A stretch of 30,000 nucleotides of DNA from Prorocentrum cordatum (Eukaryota > Sar > Dinophyceae > Prorocentrales > Prorocentraceae): positions 1,030,001 through 1,060,000 of the forward strand of contig CAUYUJ010005780.1 of the NCBI GenBank assembly GCA_963575745.1. The letters are read 5' to 3'. Shown here piece after piece: positions 20,501 to 27,559 of this stretch; within the stretch, counting starts at the first letter, position 1, and the number at the start of each line of letters is the position of its first letter. The position numbers were made by a program, and so were the translations under genes. The notes under the pieces were generated by a model, which saw only the letters and a program-made list of their open reading frames with translations, had not been told where the DNA came from and searched no databases.

Positions 20501-22821
20501 CCCTCAGCCCAGATCTTGATGCGTTCAGCTTTGGCTCGGTTTGCACGTCGCGCCAGCTCTGAGTCTAGGTTTTGGATCAGACGGTCTAGGTGCTCTCCGC
20601 GTGGTGCTGGCACGTCGGGGGCCCAGGCATCGGGAAAGGCCAGGAGGGCCGTGGGGCGCAGCTTGTGGCAGAGAAGGCGGGCCGCGGTCCACGTGCAGTC
20701 GATGCGTTGCGCCAGGTACGGCGGGATAGCACGGCAGTCCATATGATGGTGCTGTCCGATGAAGCGAAGCTCGCAAAGTTGCCGATGGAGCTTGCGAAGG
20801 CGGTTCATGTGAATCGTGGAAGCTCCGTAGGTGGGAAAGGCGCGGGGGACGGCGGGTCGCTCCTCGAACGTGGGTGTGAGCCCGTGCATGGTAGGGGCCT
20901 TCTTTTTTGGGTGGTCTGGCGGTGGGGGCGGCAGGTCCCGCAGCCGGGTAAGATGGTACTCATGGCTGGCCTCGTTTGCCAGGGCGAACATGCGTTCCAC
21001 ATCGTCGCGTGTGTCAGCCTGCTCCATGCGGTCATGGTATCGCCCTGCGATGAGGGTCCCTAATGCCTGAAGTTCGTGGTCCTCATGAGCTCCGTCGTTA
21101 GGAGGGTAAGGCGTGGGGGCCAGAAGGCGTGGGGCCGTGTGGTCGAGGCGGCTAAGGTCGAGTGTGACCTGCAGGCCAACATGGGACTTCGCTGGCAAGT
21201 CACGCAGATAGCAGAAGTCGGTGACAAGGGATCGCGCAGCTTGGTTGGCGATGATATAATCGATGCGCGAAGTGCGGGGGCACTTGGTGACGCGGTCCCA
21301 GTCAGGGATATTGCCATATGTGTGCATGGTGTGGTCTGGTGTGCCTTCAGCGACGTTAAACCATCCGTGCTGCATCATGTGCAGCAGATGTGGATTGTCG
21401 TCGATGTTCGTGTTGGCGTCCATGCAAATGAAATACGGGGCTGAGCCGACCCTCGCGGCGGCGCAATCAGCAAGCCGAAACAAATCGGTGCTGTCCCCTC
21501 CAGCGACCCCGTAGAGGCTCGCAATGTAGATCCCAGCGGGACCGTGGTTGTTTCGTCGCCGCCTGCGGCGGTGCTGGGTGCAGAGCGGGAGGAAGGCCTC
21601 GTGCCATCGTTTCTTGGCCTTGAGGGTGGCGATACAGGTCGCAGTGTCGTCGACGGTGGAGTCGACGATGGCGTCCTTAGAGAGGATGGCGACCCCACCC
21701 GAGGCGCCGGTGTTGCCCTCGACCGTGTGGTCCGTGCCACCGTGAGCAGCTTTGCGCTGGGCTCGCGCCAGATCCAGGTCAGGTCCCAGACTGGCCTGGT
21801 ATCCTCCGTGGTGTGGATTGGCGGCGTTGGTAGCGATGGCTTGCCTGGTAGGCTTGGCATGTCGGGTCTCCTGCAGTGCTATGACTGCGGCGTTGTGGTC
21901 GACACCTAGAGCGGTGATGGTTGGCCAGTTCGCTGGGAGACTCGTGATGTTGAGGCTGACGAGGTGGATGGAGCGACCTGGCCCATCTCCGTCGGTGGAG
22001 CTGGGGTTAGCACGCCCCGCACGGTGGAGGGCAGCCTGGCCGTCACCCAGGTAGAAGGCTTGGCCACAGTAGGAGCTCATGGCGTCGCGGCAGATTGGCT
22101 TGGACGGGGCTGAAGCCGCCGTCGGGCCAAAAGTATAGGCAAGGCATGGTCGACGCTGCGCCGGGGGGGGTTCATAAACATCGGCAAAACTGCCTCGAAA
22201 AATCCTCCTCACTCCTGTACCGTGGGGGACGGGGGGAGGAGAGGTGAGACGGCAGCAGGGGGAGAGGGAGGCGACTCCTCGATCCGTCCTGCCGAGAACA
22301 AGAACAAAAGCAAACCAGCGGCGGCAGCTCGGCGCGGCAGCGGCGCAGCGCGCGCGCAAATACTGCGCACGCGACACCGCTGGTCCGTCCTGCGGCGGCG
22401 CGCCCGCCCCGTCAGTGCCGTGATGAGCAGCATCAGCTGGAACAGCTTGTTCGTGTGCGCCCTCTGCGCTCGCCTCGGGCGGTGGGCCCTGTGGCTGCGG
22501 CGGAGGACGCCCTGCCAGCGCGTCAGCCACCAGCTGGGCGTGGCGAGCGGCGCGGTCGGTGGCCTGGCGCTGAGCCTCGTCCATGCCCGCTGCCGCGAGG
22601 CACGCGTTGCGGACAGGGCTGACTCCACGCGGGGCCGCCGCTGCCGCGGCAGCGGCTGAGGTGGCGGGGCCGCCGCCGTGGCTCAGAGGGGGCAGCGGTG
22701 AGCCGCCGCCGAAACCCGCCGCGAGGCCCTTGACGGAGTACTTGTGCTTGAAGGGGTCGAAGGTCGGCGCCTCGTCGAAGGGGGCGACAACGCGGGTGGG
22801 CGGTGGCAGCTCCTGGTCCAT
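17533..22821 (-). CDS. ORF-C, LINE polyprotein: AP endonuclease, reverse transcriptase, zinc finger, RNase H
   Basis: The 1762-aa frame encodes the replication machinery of a non-LTR retrotransposon. Endonuclease, residues about 283-560: Asn291 (SLNI), Glu318 (LQETR), Asp468/Asn470 (MDANTN), Asp521 (SRIDYI) and His547. Reverse transcriptase, about 880-1260: RAGGLDGW, motif A LDRQKCFDYL (Asp1071), motif B GHLQGSS, motif C FVDD (Asp1164, Asp1165). A CRYC...H...C finger lies near residue 1500. RNase H, about 1600-1755: Asp1609, Glu1652, Asp1672, Asp1743 and a His in ASHLGD. All catalytic residues are present, so the copy is recently active or selected. The first 247 residues are low-complexity; Met248 (nt 22080, MSSYCGQAF) is an alternative start close to the endonuclease, preceded by a segment with atypical codons. 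The frame ends in a CACG repeat where it probably should shift into the next ORF. Confidence 0.9.
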   Translation of the reverse strand: MDQELPPPTRVVAPFDEAPTFDPFKHKYSVKGLAAGFGGGSPLPPLSHGGGPATSAAAAAAAAPRGVSPVRNACLAAAGMDEAQRQATDRAARHAQLVADALAGRPPPQPQGPPPEASAEGAHEQAVPADAAHHGTDGAGAPPQDGPAVSRAQYLRARCAAAAPSCRRWFAFVLVLGRTDRGVASLSPCCRLTSPPPVPHGTGVRRIFRGSFADVYEPPPAQRRPCLAYTFGPTAASAPSKPICRDAMSSYCGQAFYLGDGQAALHRAGRANPSSTDGDGPGRSIHLVSLNITSLPANWPTITALGVDHNAAVIALQETRHAKPTRQAIATNAANPHHGGYQASLGPDLDLARAQRKAAHGGTDHTVEGNTGASGGVAILSKDAIVDSTVDDTATCIATLKAKKRWHEAFLPLCTQHRRRRRRNNHGPAGIYIASLYGVAGGDSTDLFRLADCAAARVGSAPYFICMDANTNIDDNPHLLHMMQHGWFNVAEGTPDHTMHTYGNIPDWDRVTKCPRTSRIDYIIANQAARSLVTDFCYLRDLPAKSHVGLQVTLDLSRLDHTAPRLLAPTPYPPNDGAHEDHELQALGTLIAGRYHDRMEQADTRDDVERMFALANEASHEYHLTRLRDLPPPPPDHPKKKAPTMHGLTPTFEERPAVPRAFPTYGASTIHMNRLRKLHRQLCELRFIGQHHHMDCRAIPPYLAQRIDCTWTAARLLCHKLRPTALLAFPDAWAPDVPAPRGEHLDRLIQNLDSELARRANRAKAERIKIWAEGVREPSGRKAAIYARAADCSPTAYLRTPTTPDDAQLHCDTTAFNPDQASTDDSDADTDAGGFSPSDGSSLDTDNDDGHTRDPPPAQVPDALPANAIVANTKDMLKLMVDTWEPILGRYRARAGHDAEAMPTWADFYDEYRQELPTPSPAAPFHLTDDQLIHFIRTRSPRRAGGLDGWTTKEAKELPDDILRLFASVLRAMQRTGTIPEPLLHVPNPCLRKGRGELPTDQRLLSVLSVWMYAWEAPAYRSLTTWRQGWTHATSFGAVPKATIGDVSTSLALRIEHARTLLLPLAGAALDRQKCFDYLITDICLNLALHAGCPQDIVTVRRNFYRHHKRYIRMNGAYSRDLARTNGHLQGSSWSLDDIKLLMCVWTKRQHRYVPRSLSTTFVDDSNSTTHTASELQKSLDETAKFDRFSGQRIHPGKVAGWALTDELHAAVTQLTLADRPLRVVDSFKLVGSYINAEAAPAPAALNLTATADARVRRATIRLPRIGKLPSPMLIKARHARSLAASVCTTGTDIQAPSGPAKTAYNHALKAAIRPKGNKWVEFWTLMAVCVPGHALEIDAITQREAFLCLRRQVNRDVTLCGLARDLQHHVQTLFGGGPVGRLVQSLQQLRWTWPTFGIMYDDWGCPISWLNLPQNAFLHMLRASQRRAFLRRIKPRRHDLGYLASVRQGLDLFASTWLARTKGAAKCTAWQLALLLNYLSGGDHTQQRRSRSNTSADPSPMCRYCDEEEETQEHTVRDCKCWARERLPLTTLISDDQWARLPPHTRHCGLFDEDPALLDLQADLARDPLPQPIPRPSPEGDPAASAQDTYTTYLDYDTGWTWVYAATDGACTNQAIPLLARAGYGVYYGIDHRMNYSARVHGLTQNAQVAETLAIVHLTACAERPVHVFVDNQAVVDGFQSIIDGHPAPQGTHAELWEKIHRCVMAKPNMFRVEKIASHLGDLGIDLGLIGPIAEEFNRQADALATAAARTHTHNLARRHC
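18052..18081 (+). repeat. Hairpin element HP3
   Basis: Core GGC-TGAA-GCC-G at 18061-18071. The outer arm CCTG/CAGG is followed by GGTG/CACC across a small internal loop. It lies in ORF-C just before the RNase H domain and reads PAASAQD. Confidence 0.85.
19085..19105 (+). repeat. Hairpin element HP4
   Basis: Core GGC-TGGA-GCC-G at 19090-19100, outer arm AGCGC/GCGCT (5 bp perfect). It lies in ORF-C after the RT palm and reads AEAAPAPAAL. Confidence 0.75.
20302..20334 (+). repeat. Hairpin element HP5
   Basis: Core GGC-TGAA-GCC-G at 20313-20323. The outer arm CGCTGG/CCGGCG has one G-T wobble; then a T-T mismatch, then ACCG/CGGT. It lies in the acidic linker between endonuclease and RT and reads GGFSP. 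Confidence 0.85.
22103..22123 (+). repeat. Hairpin element HP6
   Basis: Core GGC-TGAA-GCC-G at 22108-22118, outer arm GACGG/CCGTC (5 bp perfect). It lies 22 nt upstream of the alternative ORF-C start at 22080 and reads TAASAPS. Confidence 0.8.
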
Positions 22822-22902
22822 GGACGGCGTCGGCTCGAGGTCGCCTGGCCAGGTTCGATGGCGCTGGCACCGAAACGTGGCACCACCTCGGGGGCTTGGC
22901 CA

Positions 22903-25900
22903 TCAGCCTGAGTCGGCGGGGCGGCGAGCTCGTGGAGCTCCCAGGGGGCTTGGCGAGCTGTGGCGGCTGCAGGACCGGCTGCGGCGGTCACGTGGCGAGG
23001 CCACCTGGGCGTTAGCGCGCGCAGAGTCCGCCCTGCTCGGGGAGCGGATCGGCGCTGCGCAGGGTGTTGGGCTGGGCGGGCGGGAGCCGCCTGTGCCGCC
23101 CGCCGCCGAGGCTGCAGCCTGGTCAGGGTCGACGGCGTCGGGCCGGGGGCTGACGTGGTGGGCACTACCCTCGCTGTGCCGCGGGGAGGCGCTGTGGTGC
23201 GCCTGGGTGTGCGTGAGGACGAGCGGGACGAGCGGCTGCCGCTCGCGCTCAGGGGGGGCAGGTTTTGCCTGGGCAGGGCGCAGCGCTGCGGCCACGTTTG
23301 GCGGGGGCGTGTGTTGGCGCGGTTGCCAGGCACGCACGTTCGCCTCGCGCCATCCTTCGGGGCGCCCTGTCCTGCCACGGCTTGGTGCAGCCCCCTGGGC
23401 TGAAGCCGCAGGGGGTGCCACTGCGGGCTGGTTGCTGGCGGTGCTGTCGTGGCGGCCTGGGTAATGGCCCCAGGCACGCGTGGACCCTGGCACGGGCGAG
23501 GTGGCCCGTGGGGGAGCCTGCCCGAGTGCACGCGGGTAGCCGACGACCGCTGGGTGCACCCTGGCGTGGGGGGCGTGGCCGTAGCTGGAGGCGGCTGCTC
23601 CTGCCGCCGCGGGCCTGGCACCAATGGGGCCACGGTGATAGGCGGCGCCCCCGCCGTACACCGCGCTGTCGCCTGTCGGGACGCGCGCGGGAGAGCGGTT
23701 GCGTGGCGTGCTCGGCTGACCTGCGTCGCGTTGGTCGCGCTGCTGGGTGCGCTGCTGGTGCTGTTGGTAGCGCTGCTGGTCGGCTCTCGAGAGCGGGCGG
23801 GTGTCGGGGAGGATGGGCGGCACGTCGGGCCGCCGCCAGCCCTGATAGACGTGCTCGAAGGCATGGTCTGGGTAAGTCTCCCCGACGGGTGAGTAGCGCC
23901 GCACATGCTCCACGAAGTCAATGTTCTGCGGCTCGGGGAGCACCGTGATGTTCACAGCCCGCTGGTGCGCTGGTCCATAGAGACAGAAGCTACCACGGTT
24001 GCTGCGGTCGTGGTTCAACTCGGCTTCGGTCGTGGCACGACTCACCATGGCGTCACAGAGGCGCATGTCGTAGTCGAGAGCTTGAGGCCCAGGGCCGCCC
24101 TCGGCATCCCAGTACAGTACCACATCTCGCCAGCGCGTGCGGGTAGTGTGGATGCGCTCGGCGATAGACTCGCAGACGGTCCTGACTGTGACACGATCCC
24201 TGTGCATGTTGGTGATGGCTAGGGAGTAAGGTCGGCGGACCGCTTTGTTGAAGATGAAATCCTCCTTGAGGGCCTGGTGAGGGCCGAAGAGCACGTAGCC
24301 TTCCTTCCACAGCGGTTGGTCGGGAGACGGGTCTTCAGGCATCCCCGTTCCTGTGAACCCTGGTGGCCGCCTCGTGCCGTCGGGCAATCCCTGCTTGAGG
24401 ACGCGACGCGGCCTCGGTGGTAGATACCATTGACCCTGGTATCCTGCTTGGCCTGGTTGCGGAGGCTCCCCCCCGGGGCCTGAAGGCGCTCGGGGGGGTT
24501 CCTTGAGGTCGTGCTGGGCTGGCGCGTTGCCGTATTGGCGGGCGAGGATGTGCGGAGGCATCCCTGTGGCACGGACGTCGAACAGGCTGTGCGGACGAGG
24601 CGGATGCGGGCATCTGCTGGAGAGGCAGCATGTGTCGGAGTCCCTGTTGTCGGTGCTGTACGCACACGTCCAGCTGTTGCAAGAGTAGTCCGTGGACCAG
24701 TCCATGGGTGCACGTAGTCCCCTGAGGGAGCAGTCCGGGCACGTTGGTTGGCCCGAGGTGCCGAGCTGCGTGTTGCGGCGGGCAGCACAATACTGACAGC
24801 ATTGGAATCGGCACTGTAGGCAAGTCCAGCGTCCTGGTAGGGGCGGGAAAGCTTGCTCGTCGGTGGCTGCGTCGTCTGGGTGGGGTCGGGGTCGATCCCA
24901 CAAGGGCCAGACGTCGGCGAACCAGGACTGGCCTGTAGTGCGGACCACCTCCGCGGGGAGGCGAGCGTCGTCAGCATGGCGCTCGATCCACTGGGGCCCC
25001 AGGTCCGCTGCAATCATGACCGTGCGCCAAGTGTCGTCCGCCTTGACGTGGACTTGGGTCGGTGCCCAGAGCCTGGTAGTGGTATCGCCATGGTCGTGGT
25101 GAAGGATGACCCAGCCATCGCGACCCGCAACCGCAGGGTCGATAACGCGGTGGCCCACAACGGTCGCCCCCCACGGTAGGTAGGCGCCATCGTGATGCTC
25201 GCCCGGGTCAAGCCAGACCTCGACGCCAGGGGCGTTCACACGGGCCCGCACATCGCGGACGTGGAAGGCGAGGACGTGGTAGGCGGTCGGCTCCTCTTCC
25301 GTCTCGATGTGCTCCCACGTCTCGATGTCGCTGTTGTCCGAGGTGGAGTTTCCGCCGCTCTGCCGTGACGAACGCGAGGCGGATCGCCGTGAGCGGGCAT
25401 GGCCTCGGGCGAGGGCGGCGGCCGCGCTGATGAGGGACGGCGTACGGCGGTCGTCGGCTCCCGATGTCGTCGATGAGCGGTCTGGACTGTGTCCCAGGGC
25501 GGCACCTGGCTGATAGGTGTGCGATGGGCCAGACGCGACCCCAGGGCTGGAGCCGCTGGGGCGCGGCGCTCGTACGTCGGACTGCCCCCGCACGGGAACG
25601 GCCTGCAAGCCAGTGTACACCAGGTCGATCAGTGGCTGCGGGTCCAGCTGGAGCTTGCGAAGCGAGGCGCGCGGACGGGGCTGGTTGGGGTCGGCCCTGG
25701 TGGCTGCTTCGGTGTCGTAGTGCTGTGTAGCCCATGCTCGCGCTGCCTCTGGCGAGTATAGTGCCTGCGGCGGTGGCCACGCTGCCGCGGTGTCCAGCCG
25801 GCGCCAGGTGTTAGCTTCCTGGTCGCGGGCTTCAGCCGCCTCGCGGAGGTCTGGGTGATCGAAGCCGGCAATGTGGAGGGCGTGCGCACAGTCGCCCATG

Positions 25901-27540
25901 CCATAGGTGTGTGGGAGGGCACGGCACCTGGAGGCAGCTTCGGTGGGGGCACACCAGTCCATGCGGATGAGGAGGCCCAGGACCCGTGGGTAGATGAGGC
26001 GCGCTCCGTGAGCCTCCCCTTTCACGAAGTTGTGCCAGTTCTCACCGCGCGGCGGTTTGGTAGCCTCGCACATCCAGAGCGCGATGGGTCCCCAGGCGAG
26101 GGTGTCGTCTTCGAGGCTGCAGGGCGGGTGAGGCGGCACCGCGTACCACGCGGCCAGCGACGGGTGCACACTCACGTACGTGCGGCCGACATTTGTGGCG
26201 GTTCGACCCTTCGCTTCACGGCGGGGGCCCGGCAGGAGGTGACCTCCGTTGAAAGCGAGACGAGCCGCAAGGTCGCCGCGGGTCCCGTGCCAGAAGACCG
26301 TGGGCGTGTCAGTGGTGGGTTCACGGAGGTCCCACGTGAGGTAGGGGAAGATCGTCTCGCCTGAGTTCCCACCCGAGTCTTCCAGCACCCAAGTGAGTCG
26401 GTTCGGGGGCCTCTGCATGATGTCAGTCCACGGCGCCAACGCTTGGAGCGTTGGGTCATGGGTGAATCGAGGATGGTCGTAGAGTCGCAGGGCGTCTTTG
26501 ATGTCCTCTGTAGTCACGCCACTGTTACCAAGCTCAAAGCCGTTCTGGTACAGGGAGGTGAGGATGCTCGTCGGCGGCACGGGGACCGCTGGGTCGCGCT
26601 GGATGGTGCTGCGTAAGTTGCGCGTCGGTGGCCTGAGGGCTGGGTGGGGCGTACCAGGGCCTGGAGGCGCCTGGGGCCTGGCGGGTGATGCGTAGCGTGC
26701 TCGCCGTCGTGGTGGTTGGGTGTCCATGTCGGAAGAGGAACCACGAGCATCTGCATGTCGGAAGATGGACCACGGGCTGTCGAGGGTGCGCTCACGTGTT
26801 TCACTTGCCTCGGCGTCGGTGGCCTGAGCTGTGGCGTCTTCGTGAGTCGGCGGGTTGCCATAGGCCGCGCCGCTTGTGGGGCCGTCTCGCGGGGACGGGC
26901 TGGTCGACCGTGGTGTGACAGACGAGGCTCGCGATACCGCGGCAGTGACTTCAACAATGGCGGCGGTGGTGGCGGTGGTGACATCGGCGACTGCGGCGGC
27001 AACTGCAGCAGCATAGTGTTCCTGTAGCAGCGGGTGTCGAAGAGAGTGCACGTGCTGGCTCTCGGGGTCGTCGGGATGCGTGCGCGGCATTGTGCGTGTG
27101 GCCTCATCGCGCGGCCTCCTGATCGGTTGGCAACAGCGGAGGCACCACTGGGCCGTGGGTGAGTCCAGGGCGCGCGCACAGATGCGGGCTCCTACGTGTC
27201 CGACGGCTCCTTGAGCGAGAAGTTTGGCGCCGACCAGGAGAAGACCGCAAACCACTCCGCCTGTGGCAATAGCTCCGAGTTTGCCGCTGGCCCATTTCAG
27301 GGCACCCCCGAGGCCAGACCCGACTGCGCTGGCTCCGCCCGAGACGATGTCTCTGAGTTTGGCACTGGTCCACTTGAGAATACCCCACAAGGCGGGCGCG
27401 GCGTCGTATGCCGTTGTGCGTCGGGGCGTAGTGGACACGGATGGGCCTGGTGCCGCAGCTTCACGGCGTCGTCGCTGCCGGTAGCTGGGGTCTCGGCTCG
27501 GTGTCGGCAGGTACCCGTCGATCTGGTCCTTGTACGGCAT
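22903..27540 (-). CDS. ORF-B, 1545-aa protein with PARP/ADP-ribosyltransferase-like and Cys-rich domains
   Basis: I chose the ATG at 27540 (MPYKDQIDGYLPTP) because the frame upstream of it overlaps ORF-A and looks non-coding. Residues about 48-115 hold a duplicated motif (LKWTSAKL, then LKWASGKL) and a hydrophobic stretch VVCGLLLVGAKLLA that could span a membrane. Residues about 375-520 carry FWHGTR with His418 and GRTYVSVHPSLAAWYA with Tyr455, 37 residues apart, as in PARP-like ADP-ribosyltransferases. The third (Glu) position is not clear. Residues about 903-975 are Cys-rich (CLQC, CCQYC, CPDC, CNSWTC), probably zinc-binding. Residues about 1074-1233 are a well-composed region of unknown function, and the tail is Pro/Ala/Arg-rich. 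The TGA at 22903-22905 is the only stop before ORF-C in this frame. Domain calls are by motif only. Confidence 0.6.
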   Translation of the reverse strand: MPYKDQIDGYLPTPSRDPSYRQRRRREAAAPGPSVSTTPRRTTAYDAAPALWGILKWTSAKLRDIVSGGASAVGSGLGGALKWASGKLGAIATGGVVCGLLLVGAKLLAQGAVGHVGARICARALDSPTAQWCLRCCQPIRRPRDEATRTMPRTHPDDPESQHVHSLRHPLLQEHYAAAVAAAVADVTTATTAAIVEVTAAVSRASSVTPRSTSPSPRDGPTSGAAYGNPPTHEDATAQATDAEASETRERTLDSPWSIFRHADARGSSSDMDTQPPRRRARYASPARPQAPPGPGTPHPALRPPTRNLRSTIQRDPAVPVPPTSILTSLYQNGFELGNSGVTTEDIKDALRLYDHPRFTHDPTLQALAPWTDIMQRPPNRLTWVLEDSGGNSGETIFPYLTWDLREPTTDTPTVFWHGTRGDLAARLAFNGGHLLPGPRREAKGRTATNVGRTYVSVHPSLAAWYAVPPHPPCSLEDDTLAWGPIALWMCEATKPPRGENWHNFVKGEAHGARLIYPRVLGLLIRMDWCAPTEAASRCRALPHTYGMGDCAHALHIAGFDHPDLREAAEARDQEANTWRRLDTAAAWPPPQALYSPEAARAWATQHYDTEAATRADPNQPRPRASLRKLQLDPQPLIDLVYTGLQAVPVRGQSDVRAPRPSGSSPGVASGPSHTYQPGAALGHSPDRSSTTSGADDRRTPSLISAAAALARGHARSRRSASRSSRQSGGNSTSDNSDIETWEHIETEEEPTAYHVLAFHVRDVRARVNAPGVEVWLDPGEHHDGAYLPWGATVVGHRVIDPAVAGRDGWVILHHDHGDTTTRLWAPTQVHVKADDTWRTVMIAADLGPQWIERHADDARLPAEVVRTTGQSWFADVWPLWDRPRPHPDDAATDEQAFPPLPGRWTCLQCRFQCCQYCAARRNTQLGTSGQPTCPDCSLRGLRAPMDWSTDYSCNSWTCAYSTDNRDSDTCCLSSRCPHPPRPHSLFDVRATGMPPHILARQYGNAPAQHDLKEPPRAPSGPGGEPPQPGQAGYQGQWYLPPRPRRVLKQGLPDGTRRPPGFTGTGMPEDPSPDQPLWKEGYVLFGPHQALKEDFIFNKAVRRPYSLAITNMHRDRVTVRTVCESIAERIHTTRTRWRDVVLYWDAEGGPGPQALDYDMRLCDAMVSRATTEAELNHDRSNRGSFCLYGPAHQRAVNITVLPEPQNIDFVEHVRRYSPVGETYPDHAFEHVYQGWRRPDVPPILPDTRPLSRADQQRYQQHQQRTQQRDQRDAGQPSTPRNRSPARVPTGDSAVYGGGAAYHRGPIGARPAAAGAAASSYGHAPHARVHPAVVGYPRALGQAPPRATSPVPGSTRAWGHYPGRHDSTASNQPAVAPPAASAQGAAPSRGRTGRPEGWREANVRAWQPRQHTPPPNVAAALRPAQAKPAPPERERQPLVPLVLTHTQAHHSASPRHSEGSAHHVSPRPDAVDPDQAAASAAGGTGGSRPPSPTPCAAPIRSPSRADSARANAQVASPRDRRSRSCSRHSSPSPLGAPRARRPADSG
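23391..23415 (+). repeat. Hairpin element HP7
   Basis: Core GGC-TGAA-GCC-G at 23398-23408, outer arm CCCCCTG/CAGGGGG (7 bp perfect). It lies in the Pro/Ala-rich tail of ORF-B and reads PAASAQG. Confidence 0.9.
24468..24498 (+). repeat. Hairpin element HP8
   Basis: Variant inner stem GCC-TGAA-GGC with the same unpaired G (24478-24488). The outer arm is 10 bp (24468-24477 with 24489-24498, one G-T wobble). It reads RAPSGPGG in ORF-B. Confidence 0.9.
25539..25561 (+). repeat. Hairpin element HP9
   Basis: Core GGC-TGGA-GCC-G at 25545-25555, outer arm CCCCAG/CTGGGG (6 bp perfect). It reads PSGSSPG in ORF-B. Confidence 0.85.
26654..26674 (+). repeat. Hairpin element HP10
   Basis: Variant inner stem GCC-TGGA-GGC-G at 26659-26669, outer arm CCAGG/CCTGG (5 bp perfect). 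It reads PQAPPGPG in ORF-B. Confidence 0.8.
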
Positions 27541-27559
27541 GGCTACCACGATGGCATAA

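Noticed and set aside
25826-25840. GGGCTTCAGCCGCC as an inverted copy of the hairpin family
   Set aside because: Read on the minus strand the base after GCC is C, not the invariant unpaired G, and the flanking arms do not pair in the family pattern.
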